From an uncultured Neomegalonema sp. (GTDB lineage Bacteria; Pseudomonadota; Alphaproteobacteria; Rhodobacterales; Rhodobacteraceae): 5,532 nt of DNA. Position 1 is the stretch's first letter. Each line of letters opens with the position of its first letter. The notes beneath the pieces were generated by a model. That model made no database searches. It was not told the origin of the DNA and saw only the letters and a list, made by a program, of their open reading frames with translations. The position numbers and the translations under genes were made by a program. Where the stretch lies: contig CALFWP010000113.1 in NCBI GenBank assembly GCA_937927905.1, positions 1 through 5,532 on the forward strand, written 5' to 3'. Positions 1 to 5,532 of the stretch are shown here, in pieces.

Positions 1-1
1 C

Positions 2-148
2 GCCTGTCATATCAAGGAAAATGGTATTATTGGATGCGATTATGTCATGATTGCACGCAAAAACACCACAGTTTCCATGCCGTATAACATCCTAGAGCGT
101 GACCTTGCCTCAGGACTGGATGCTTTGGCTGCTCAGCATGATCCGTAG
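2..148 (+). CDS. rnpA: Ribonuclease P protein component, 3' end only (48 C-terminal residues)
   Basis: This is the C-terminal end of the RNase P protein subunit, a small basic protein that binds the catalytic RNA and helps it cleave the 5' leader from precursor tRNAs in the cytoplasm. The frame is open from the left window edge to a TAG at 146-148. The visible residues contain GCDYVMIARKNT, matching the family's G-x-DYV-x-IAR-K strand. They are followed by MPYNILERDLASGLDAL, which fits the usual terminal helix (P-x-x-x-L-x-x-DL-x-x-x-L). The RNR motif and most of the protein lie outside the window. The position directly upstream of yidD and overlapping it is the usual arrangement in bacteria and supports the call independently of the short match. 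The start and upstream promoter cannot be seen. Confidence 0.9.
   Translation, partial: ACHIKENGIIGCDYVMIARKNTTVSMPYNILERDLASGLDALAAQHDP
112..115 (+). promoter_or_regulatory. Weak Shine-Dalgarno-like AGGA that bears on the yidD start
   Basis: AGGA lies four bases before the ATG at 120, inside the end of rnpA. The other in-frame starts, GTG at 99 and ATG at 138, have no recognisable purine-rich site at a normal distance. The spacing is short, so this is only a mild preference. Translational coupling to rnpA could drive any of the three starts. Confidence 0.35.
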
Positions 149-377
149 ATTTGCAATCACGGCACTAAAATTACCTTTTTACGTTTACAGATACGTAATT
201 TCACCGCTTCTTGCCTCAAACTGCCGCTTTCAACCAACATGTTCGGCTTATGCGATTGAGTCGATTGATAAACATGGGCCTATCAACGGCGTAAAACTGA
301 TATCCAACAGAATTTTACGATGCCGACCGGGGGGGGGAAGCGGATTTGACCCTGTTCCCCCTGTCGAAAAAAGGTAA
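120..377 (+). CDS. yidD: YidD, membrane protein insertion efficiency factor
   Basis: YidD is a small membrane-associated protein that assists YidC-dependent and Sec-dependent insertion of inner-membrane proteins. With the ATG at 120 it has 85 residues; GTG at 99 gives 92 and ATG at 138 gives 79, the most typical family length. The signature is clear: an N-terminal amphipathic/hydrophobic stretch, then YRYVISPLL, then CRFQPTCSAYAIESIDKHG, and a C-terminal GFDPVPPVEKR. The three conserved cysteines are present, in the CRFxPTC pair and in the later ILRC. The oddity is the segment after ILRC: it reads RPGGGSGF, where relatives usually have HPW or HPL followed by G. That segment is encoded across a run of nine G at 329-337. 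The gene overlaps the end of rnpA by 29 bases with this start (50 or 11 with the others) and lies 91 bases before yidC, its functional partner. Confidence 0.92.
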   Translation: MLWLLSMIRRFAITALKLPFYVYRYVISPLLASNCRFQPTCSAYAIESIDKHGPINGVKLISNRILRCRPGGGSGFDPVPPVEKR

Positions 378-400
378 AATGCTTGACCTTGTGCGCACAT

Positions 401-417
401 AGCGATTGAACATCGCT
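401..417 (+). repeat. Perfect inverted repeat (6-bp stem, 5-base loop) between yidD and yidC
   Basis: AGCGAT at 401-406 is the exact reverse complement of ATCGCT at 412-417, with TGAAC as the loop. No T-run follows, so it is not an intrinsic terminator. It could be a processing or stability hairpin in the rnpA-yidD-yidC mRNA. A 6-bp stem can also occur by chance in 91 bases, so the function is open. The rest of the gap shows no convincing promoter: TTGACC at 383-388 lacks a matching -10 at the right distance. Confidence 0.35.
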
Positions 418-468
418 GCAGGCCGACACGTCTTGTAATCCAAATATCCCAAACGCCGGAGCCGATGA

Positions 469-2253
469 ATGGGCGACCAGAAAAATCTGATTCTTGCAGC
501 CGTACTCAGCTTTCTAGTGATCGGGCTGTGGGAAGCCTTTATTATCGGTCCCCAGCGTGAACTTGCGCGGGTAGCAGCAGAAGAACAGGCGGCAAAGCGG
601 GCCACAGAACAAACGGTCGAGGCGACAGCGCCCGGCGGCATCAACGCCGCTGCAGAGACCGTGACCCTGTCCCGCGAAGAGGCCCTTTCGAAAAGTGACC
701 GCATTACAATCGACAGCCCCCGCCTGGACGGATCAATTTCACTGCTTGGCGGGCGGATAGACGACCTGAACCTGAAAGATTACCACGTCACCATCGAAGA
801 AGGATCTCCCGAGGTGACGTTGCTGTCGCCAACCAGCACTGAGGCTCCGTATTACTCTGTTTTCGGATGGGCAGGAACAAATGCCGGCACTTTGCCGGGT
901 TTAAAAACTCCCTGGAAGCTGGTTGAAGGCAACACCCTCGACGCAGATTCACCTGTTACGCTGGAATGGACAAATGACAAAGGGATCACATTCCGCAAGA
1001 CTTACGAACTGGACGAAAACTACCTTTTCACCATCACCCAGGAAGTCCGCAATTCACTGGATGAAACACTGACTGTCCGCCCTTACGGGATAATAGCGCG
1101 CCATGGTGAACCGGAAACACTCGGCATGTATCTTTTGCACGAGGGCGCGGTCGGCGCTTATGACGGCATCACTGAAGAGCTGGATTATGATGATTTTTCC
1201 GATGCGGATTTTGACCGTGCCGAAAATGCCAATCTGAAGAAAATCGATGTCGCGGGTAACGGTTATATCGGCTTTACCGATAAATACTGGATGACAGCTC
1301 TGATTCCACAACCGGGCACGCCTTTTACTGCGGCTTACAAGGTCGGAAATGCCGGTAAGCCGATTTATCAGACTGACGTCAGGCTCAATACGATTAATGT
1401 TCCCGCCGGTGAGACAGCGAGCGCAAAGGTTCATTTCTTTGCCGGGGCGAAACAGGCCGGCCTACTGGCCGAATACGAAGAACAGCTGGGTGTCGAAAGA
1501 TTCTATGATTCAATAGACTGGGGCTGGTTTTACTTTCTGACAAAACCATTTTTCTGGTTGCTGAGCGTTATCAACGGCATAGTCGGCAATTTCGGTGTTG
1601 CGATCATTTTGCTGACAGTGATCATTAAGGCCGTCATGTTTCCGCTGGCCTATAAATCCTATGTTTCGATGGGCCGTATGAAAAAACTGCAGCCTCAGAC
1701 CGAGAAAATACGCGAAAAGCATAAGGAAGACCCGCAGGCGATGCAGCGCGCCATGATGGACCTTTACCGCAAGGAAAAAGTTAATCCTGCTGCGGGCTGT
1801 CTGCCTATATTGCTGCAAATTCCTGTGTTTTTCTCACTTTACAAGGTGCTGTTCGTCACGCTCGAAATGCGTCATGCACCGTTTTTCGGCTGGATACAGG
1901 ATCTGTCCGCACCGGACCCGACCAGCATATTTACCGGCTTCGGCCTTTATGACTGGGGTCCGCCGACATTTATGCTGATCGGGATTTGGCCGATTATCAT
2001 GGGCATTACCATGTGGTTGCAAATGCAGCTCAACCCTGCTCCGCCGGACCCGATCCAGAAAAAAATCTTTGCGTGGATGCCGATTCTTTTCACTTTCCTG
2101 CTTGGCAGTTTCCCTGCCGGTCTTGTGATTTACTGGACGGCGAACAACGTGCTGACCATCATTCAGCAGGCCTGGATTATGAAATCCCAAGGTGCCAAGA
2201 TCGAATTGATCGATAACATCAAGGATCTGTTCCGGAAAAAGAAGACCGAGTAA
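469..2253 (+). CDS. yidC: YidC/Oxa1-family membrane protein insertase
   Basis: YidC inserts and folds inner-membrane proteins, alone or with SecYEG. The 594-residue length fits Gram-negative YidC. An N-terminal signal-anchor helix (about residues 7-26) is followed by a large periplasmic domain (about 27-345). The conserved insertase core comes next: an amphipathic segment near 350-370, then helix 375-395 carrying K387 in LLTVIIKAVMFPL. Lysine here replaces the arginine of E. coli YidC and supplies the positive charge of the hydrophilic groove. A charged cytoplasmic hairpin (about 400-437, MKKLQPQTEKIREKHKEDP through YRKEKVNP) precedes GCLPILLQIPVFFSLY at 443-458. The last helices lie near 500-518 and 533-569 (MPILFTF, FPAGLVIYW, NNVLTIIQQ), and the tail is basic (FRKKKTE), as expected for ribosome contact. 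GGAG at 458-461, seven bases before the ATG, supports this start. The gene sits between yidD and engB. Confidence 0.98.
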   Translation: MGDQKNLILAAVLSFLVIGLWEAFIIGPQRELARVAAEEQAAKRATEQTVEATAPGGINAAAETVTLSREEALSKSDRITIDSPRLDGSISLLGGRIDDLNLKDYHVTIEEGSPEVTLLSPTSTEAPYYSVFGWAGTNAGTLPGLKTPWKLVEGNTLDADSPVTLEWTNDKGITFRKTYELDENYLFTITQEVRNSLDETLTVRPYGIIARHGEPETLGMYLLHEGAVGAYDGITEELDYDDFSDADFDRAENANLKKIDVAGNGYIGFTDKYWMTALIPQPGTPFTAAYKVGNAGKPIYQTDVRLNTINVPAGETASAKVHFFAGAKQAGLLAEYEEQLGVERFYDSIDWGWFYFLTKPFFWLLSVINGIVGNFGVAIILLTVIIKAVMFPLAYKSYVSMGRMKKLQPQTEKIREKHKEDPQAMQRAMMDLYRKEKVNPAAGCLPILLQIPVFFSLYKVLFVTLEMRHAPFFGWIQDLSAPDPTSIFTGFGLYDWGPPTFMLIGIWPIIMGITMWLQMQLNPAPPDPIQKKIFAWMPILFTFLLGSFPAGLVIYWTANNVLTIIQQAWIMKSQGAKIELIDNIKDLFRKKKTE

Positions 2254-2263
2254 CCGCGCCGGC

Positions 2264-2269
2264 AGAGGA
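2264..2269 (+). promoter_or_regulatory. Ribosome binding site fixing a GTG start for engB
   Basis: AGAGGA ends eight bases before the GTG at 2278, within the 24-base gap after the yidC stop. No in-frame ATG occurs near the N-terminus, and the protein from the GTG covers the full expected family length, so the GTG start is well supported. Confidence 0.75.
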
Positions 2270-2277
2270 AATAGCCA

Positions 2278-2925
2278 GTGACCCCGTTCACAGAAGCCGA
2301 GACCGAAGCAGGACGCCTGCTTTTTGCGCGCGAATGTACATTTGTTATCGGTGCGGCCGAGCTTTCACAGCTGCCTGCCGGTGACAGATTGGAAATCTGT
2401 TTCGCCGGACGCTCCAATGTCGGAAAGTCCAGCCTGATCAACGCATTGACCGGGCGTAAAAACCTTGCCCGCGCCTCAAATACGCCGGGCCGGACACAAC
2501 AGCTTAATTATTTTGAACTGGCCCATCCCGATATCACACAGCTTTATCTCGTGGATTTACCCGGATACGGATATGCCAAGGCACCCAAGGCGGAGGTCCT
2601 GCGTTGGCAAGGGGTTTTGCGCAACTATCTGTCCGGCCGTGCAAGCCTGCGCAGATGCTTTCTGCTTATTGATTCACGCCATGGTATCAAGGCAGTAGAC
2701 ACTGATATTATGGACATGCTCGATGTTGCGGCGGTCAGTTACCAGATCGTGCTGACCAAGGCTGACAAAGTCAAAGCACAACAACTTGATAATATTATCA
2801 CAAATACAACGCAGAGTATCGCAAAACGCTCGGCCGCATATCCGCAGATGATCATTACCTCTTCCGAAAAACAGGAAGGGATAGAAGATTTGAGGGCCGC
2901 TGTTGCCCGCCTGGCATTTGAATGA
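2278..2925 (+). CDS. engB: EngB (YihA/YsxC) ribosome biogenesis GTP-binding protein
   Basis: EngB is a TRAFAC-class small GTPase of the cytoplasm that acts in late assembly of the large ribosomal subunit, and it is essential in several bacteria. The 215-residue protein shows the GTPase motifs in order: G1/P-loop GRSNVGKS (44-51), the switch region SNTPGRTQ (67-74), G3 DLPGYGYAK (93-101), G4 TKAD (160-163) and a G5-like SSE (195-197). The GRSNVGKSS and NTPGRTQ-LNYF combination is specific for EngB rather than Era or Der. The length is normal and no domain is missing. The start is a GTG with a good ribosome binding site. Only 24 bases separate it from yidC, so the two are probably co-transcribed. 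I see no clear intrinsic terminator after it: the GAACC/GGTTC pair spanning the stop codon (2924-2945) is weak and lacks a T-run. Confidence 0.97.
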   Translation: MTPFTEAETEAGRLLFARECTFVIGAAELSQLPAGDRLEICFAGRSNVGKSSLINALTGRKNLARASNTPGRTQQLNYFELAHPDITQLYLVDLPGYGYAKAPKAEVLRWQGVLRNYLSGRASLRRCFLLIDSRHGIKAVDTDIMDMLDVAAVSYQIVLTKADKVKAQQLDNIITNTTQSIAKRSAAYPQMIITSSEKQEGIEDLRAAVARLAFE

Positions 2926-3109
2926 ACCGCTGATACTTAAGGTTCGCAGAGTCTGTAAGAGCAGATCGCTGTTATAATTTTATAAATCACAGTTTTCATT
3001 CACCGCAAAACCTGCTCCGGTTAAGAAACATCTCATCCGCCGAACCATGAAGCAATCAGTGCAGCGGACATATGTTTCGTTGCATAACGCAAGAGTGACG
3101 TTTCGGGTT

Positions 3110-3139
3110 TTGTCTGTATCAAGAAATTATCGCTATAAG
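3110..3139 (+). promoter_or_regulatory. Candidate sigma-70-type promoter for the DsbD-like gene
   Basis: TTGTCT at 3110-3115 (4 of 6 against TTGACA) and TATAAG at 3134-3139 (5 of 6 against TATAAT) are separated by 18 bases and end 32 bases before the start codon. They lie in the 246-base gap 2926-3171, which has no convincing gene and looks AT-richer than its neighbours. A second -10-like TATAAT sits at 2973-2978 without a good -35. I found no operator repeat or riboswitch in the gap. This is pattern matching only. Confidence 0.45.
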
Positions 3140-3171
3140 ATGCAGACTATAAATGCTTTTCCGGAGAGATC

Positions 3172-5283
3172 ATGATTACCCGTATAGTGTTTGCCCTCTC
3201 GCTCATTGCTGCTTCGGCCCAGGCATCGACGATTGAAACCGAGTTTGTGCGGGGTGATTTCCACTTTGAGCATGAGACCGTCGCCCCCGGCGACACGACT
3301 ACGCTCGCGCTGGACATGACGCTTGCCCCGGGCTGGCATACATACTGGAAAAATGCGGGGGATTCCGGCCAGCCGGTCGAAATCAGATGGACAACACCGG
3401 AGGGTGTTGAAATCGGGAAAACCGACTGGCCTGCCCCTCACCGTCAGCCGTTCGAACCGATGATGAATTACGGGTATTCGGACAAATCCACATTGCTGAT
3501 GCCTGTTTCCGTACCGGAAAACTGGCCAGAGGGTAAGCCGGTCGAGCTGACTGCCGATGTGTTCTGGCTGGTCTGTAACGATGTCTGCATTCCGGAACAA
3601 GGCGTAGCGGAGTTGTCTTTACCGACAGGGCCGGAGACCGGAAAAGGCGGCAATAGAGGTACAAAAGATAAGCTCTTTATGGAGGCACGCGCCTCTATAC
3701 CCGCTACAAGCCCCTATCCGGCAAAATATTCTGTAGATGATGCATCTGTCAAAATCCGTTTTGCAGGCGAGCATTTCGAGAATGCCGACCTGAAAGACGC
3801 GTATGTGTTCCCGGCTGAGTGGGGTATTATCAATCACGCGGGCATTCAGATCGTCAGCGTAGACAGTACCGGTATGACACTGACAATACCACGCAGTATA
3901 GATAATGATGAAGCTCCCGAAGGGCCGCTTGAAGGTGTGATCGAACTGACAGAAGGTGCCGGAGACGGGGATGTCACCATTGCACTGGCTTTTGATGCAA
4001 AGCCCGGCTCCACAGATAGCACAGTCGTCGCCGCCGCTGCGGATAATAGCGGCAGTATTCAAGGATTCGGTACCGGTGTCTCATTCGTTTGGGCGCTCGG
4101 ACTGGCATTAGCAGGCGGGCTTATCCTGAACCTCATGCCATGCGTATTTCCGGTACTGGCGCTGAAAGCACTCGGCTTTGCGCAAATGACCCAAAGCAGC
4201 TTTGGCCACCGCGCGGCACACGGGCTTGCTTATGCAGCAGGCGTCATCACTTTATTCGCGGTGCTGGCGGCGGTTTTCCTCGGTCTGCGCTCGGCAGGAT
4301 CTGCGGTCGGGTGGGGATTCCAGTTACAAAATCCGTTTATCGTTGCCGCGCTTGCCTATCTTCTCTTTCTTGTCGGGCTTAATCTTTCAGGCGTATTTGA
4401 AGTGTCCTCAAGATTGGCCGGCGTCGGATCCGCACAGGCGGACAGCGGCGGATTACGGGGGGCTTATTTCACCGGCGGCCTGACCGCCATCGTCGCAACG
4501 CCCTGCACTGCCCCGTTTATGGGAACGGCGATGGGTGCGGCCTTGACGATGCCCACGGCACAGGCAGTGTCGGTGTTCATCGCTCTGGCCGTCGGTCTGG
4601 CTGCGCCTTTCGTACTCTTGTCCCTGTCACCGGCCGCCGCACGCATCATGCCCAGACCGGGGGTCTGGATGGTGCGCCTTAAAGAATTTCTGGCCTTCCC
4701 AATGTATGCGACCGCCGCTTTCCTGGTCTGGGTTCTGGGGACACTCGCCGGAAATGACGCGATGCTGGCTGTCCTGATCGGCGGGGTGTTTACCGGACTT
4801 GCGGCTTGGGCTTATGGCATTTCCCAAAATGCCGGAGTGCAGGGAAAACGCTGGGGTCTCGGCGGAGCGGCTGTCTCCGTCATAATCGCCCTGTTCCTTG
4901 TCGCGCAAATACCAGCAGCACCGAAAGCAGAAGCGGTGGCATTCGACGGACCGGGGGAACCGTTCACCGCAGAACGGCTTGCAGACCTGCGCGCACAAAA
5001 CAAACCCGTCTTTATCAATATGACGGCAGACTGGTGCATCACATGCAAGGTCAATGAACGCGTGGCCCTGCAGGGTGCTTTCAAGGACGCACTGAAAGAG
5101 AACGGTGTCACATACCTTATAGGCGATTGGACCGCCCGTAACGCGGAAATCACAGAATTACTGCAAGGTTTCGGACGCGCCGGTGTCCCGCTTTATGCCG
5201 TTTATCCGGCCAAGGGAGATCCCGTTCTGCTGCCGCAAATTCTGACCTCGTCTATGTTGGCCGATGCACTGGGAAAAGTTTGA
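3172..5283 (+). CDS. dsbD: DsbD/ScsB-family thiol:disulfide interchange protein (protein-disulfide reductase)
   Basis: DsbD-family proteins carry electrons from cytoplasmic thioredoxin across the inner membrane to periplasmic thiol proteins. All three expected modules are present in 703 residues. A signal peptide (MITRIVFALSLIAASAQA, likely cleaved near residue 18) leads into a periplasmic N-terminal domain with a Cys pair, C135 and C139, in WLVCNDVCIPEQ. The membrane domain (about 303-580, roughly eight helices) holds the redox pair C324 in NLMPCVFPVL and C445 in ATPCTAPFMG. The C-terminal thioredoxin-like domain has the active site ADWCITCK (C622, C625) and a cis-proline-type GVP at 671-673. 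The CX3C spacing and overall layout recall the alphaproteobacterial ScsB-like branch more than E. coli DsbD, so scsB is an alternative name. GGAGAG at 3163-3168 precedes the ATG. No cognate partner (ScsC, DsbC, TlpA, peroxiredoxin) lies in the window, so the substrate is unknown. Confidence 0.93.
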   Translation: MITRIVFALSLIAASAQASTIETEFVRGDFHFEHETVAPGDTTTLALDMTLAPGWHTYWKNAGDSGQPVEIRWTTPEGVEIGKTDWPAPHRQPFEPMMNYGYSDKSTLLMPVSVPENWPEGKPVELTADVFWLVCNDVCIPEQGVAELSLPTGPETGKGGNRGTKDKLFMEARASIPATSPYPAKYSVDDASVKIRFAGEHFENADLKDAYVFPAEWGIINHAGIQIVSVDSTGMTLTIPRSIDNDEAPEGPLEGVIELTEGAGDGDVTIALAFDAKPGSTDSTVVAAAADNSGSIQGFGTGVSFVWALGLALAGGLILNLMPCVFPVLALKALGFAQMTQSSFGHRAAHGLAYAAGVITLFAVLAAVFLGLRSAGSAVGWGFQLQNPFIVAALAYLLFLVGLNLSGVFEVSSRLAGVGSAQADSGGLRGAYFTGGLTAIVATPCTAPFMGTAMGAALTMPTAQAVSVFIALAVGLAAPFVLLSLSPAAARIMPRPGVWMVRLKEFLAFPMYATAAFLVWVLGTLAGNDAMLAVLIGGVFTGLAAWAYGISQNAGVQGKRWGLGGAAVSVIIALFLVAQIPAAPKAEAVAFDGPGEPFTAERLADLRAQNKPVFINMTADWCITCKVNERVALQGAFKDALKENGVTYLIGDWTARNAEITELLQGFGRAGVPLYAVYPAKGDPVLLPQILTSSMLADALGKV

Positions 5284-5312
5284 AGGCACTCCGCCGGAAA
5301 AACGCTGTCCAC

Positions 5313-5337
5313 AAAAAAACAGCGGCCGGAACCGCTG
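5313..5337 (-). terminator. Intrinsic terminator reading leftward (- strand)
   Basis: CAGCGG at 5320-5325 and CCGCTG at 5332-5337 form a GC-rich 6-bp stem with a 6-base loop. On the + strand seven A at 5313-5319 come before the stem. Read on the - strand they become seven T directly after it, which is the layout of a rho-independent terminator for leftward transcription. On the + strand the stem is followed by CTGCAGG, not a T-run, so it is a poor terminator for the DsbD-like gene. It would stop leftward transcripts, including any from the transposase, before they run antisense into that gene. Confidence 0.6.
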
Positions 5338-5396
5338 CTGCAGGTTATAGAGGGACTCGTGTAGAAGCGTGTCAGAAATTATTAATTCCCAACTAG

Positions 5397-5532
5397 GGCC
5401 TGTTGACAGTTACCTTGAATTTATGACGCCCGCGCAGAGATTGATCATCGCCGCGAACGACGTATCGGTTTTACAAGCGCGCATCGCAATGCGTTTGAAT
5501 TCCTTGAGCTTCTGGAAGTAGTTTTCGATCAG
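5397..5532. mobile_element. End of an IS5-family insertion sequence, cut by the window edge
   Basis: A transposase 3' end enters from the right and stops at 5410, so the element's terminus must lie just left of that. The likely terminal sequence begins GGCCTGTTGACAGT at 5397, directly after CTAG at 5393-5396, which fits the YTAR-type target preference known for some IS5-family elements. The true boundary could differ by a few bases (it could start one G earlier), because the opposite terminal repeat is outside the window. The region 5284-5396 between the DsbD-like gene and the element holds the leftward terminator and nothing else I can identify. Confidence 0.65.
5410..5532 (-). CDS. IS5-type DDE transposase, C-terminal 40 residues (partial)
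   Basis: On the - strand an open frame enters from the right edge and ends in TAA (complement of 5410-5412). Its product reads LIENYFQKLKEFKRIAMRA, then CKTDTSFAAMINLCAGVINSR. This matches the conserved end of IS5-family transposases, IE-x-x-F-x-x-LK-x-F-x-RIA-x-R-x-x-K-x-x-x-x-F. The glutamate in IEN is the expected final E of the DDE catalytic triad, which cuts and joins DNA strands during transposition. The N-terminus and the two aspartates lie beyond the window, so whether the gene is intact or frameshifted cannot be judged. The visible part has no stop or frame break. The stop codon lies only about 14 bases inside the inferred element end, as is common in compact insertion sequences. Subgroup assignment (IS427-like or IS1031-like) is a guess. 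Confidence 0.88.
   Translation of the reverse strand: MIENYFQKLKEFKRIAMRACKTDTSFAAMINLCAGVINSR

Noticed and set aside
383..439. Possible yidC promoter using TTGACC at 383 or TTGAAC at 406 with TGTAAT at 434
   Set aside because: The spacings are about 45 and 22 bases, outside the normal 16-18 range, and no other -10 fits either -35.
315..704. 129-codon open frame on the - strand across yidD and yidC
   Set aside because: It is antisense to two firmly identified genes, has no family motif, and reads as a shadow of their coding frames.
2973..2990. Near-palindromic TTATAA-TT-TTATAA with flanking CTG and CAG after engB, considered as a terminator or operator
   Set aside because: The two-base loop is too tight for RNA, the stem is all A-T, no T-run follows, and AT-rich sequence makes such symmetry likely by chance.
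3009..3022. AACC-TGCTCC-GGTT hairpin in the engB to dsbD gap
   Set aside because: Only four base pairs and no T-run downstream; too weak to call a terminator.
3047..3175. A 42-codon open frame from ATG 3047 whose TGA overlaps the DsbD-like start as ATGA
   Set aside because: The overlap is suggestive of coupling, but there is no ribosome binding site, the composition (MKQSVQRTYVSLHNAR...) matches nothing I know, and the likely promoter for the next gene lies inside it.
5375..5408. Outward-facing hybrid promoter at the insertion-sequence end (AATAAT -10 on the - strand)
   Set aside because: The only hexamer at the right spacing, TCAACA, lacks the TTG core of a -35, and leftward transcripts would meet the terminator at once.

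Overview
The window carries a conserved bacterial housekeeping block, a redox-protein gene, and the edge of an insertion sequence. From left to right on the + strand: the 3' end of rnpA (RNase P protein), yidD, yidC and engB (yihA/ysxC), then a 246-base gap, then a large DsbD-family membrane thiol-disulfide reductase gene. After a short AT-richer stretch, the 3' end of an IS5-type transposase gene enters from the right edge on the - strand.

The order rnpA-yidD-yidC-engB is familiar from Alphaproteobacteria. The YidC start (MGDQKNLILAAVLSFLV), its lysine rather than arginine in the first conserved core helix, and the transposase C-terminus ending in VINSR also read as alphaproteobacterial. The composition looks middling in GC rather than strongly GC-rich. 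I cannot assign a genus from this window.

The first four genes form a likely transcription unit: rnpA and yidD overlap, yidC follows after 91 bases, and engB follows 24 bases after yidC. YidC and YidD act together in inserting inner-membrane proteins, RnpA matures tRNA 5' ends, and EngB is a ribosome-assembly GTPase, so the cluster links translation capacity with membrane protein biogenesis. The DsbD-like gene probably has its own promoter in the 246-base gap. It would carry reducing equivalents from cytoplasmic thioredoxin to periplasmic partners that are not in this window. Downstream of it, the only terminator-like hairpin points the other way (- strand), and an insertion sequence begins about 60 bases further on.

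I found no CRISPR array, tRNA, rRNA, defence system or clearly new biological system. The most useful observations are the insertion-sequence boundary, the oppositely oriented terminator with competing stems beside it, a run of nine G in yidD where the family's usual HPW/HPL motif is altered, and the DsbD-like gene in the place after engB where argB is often found.
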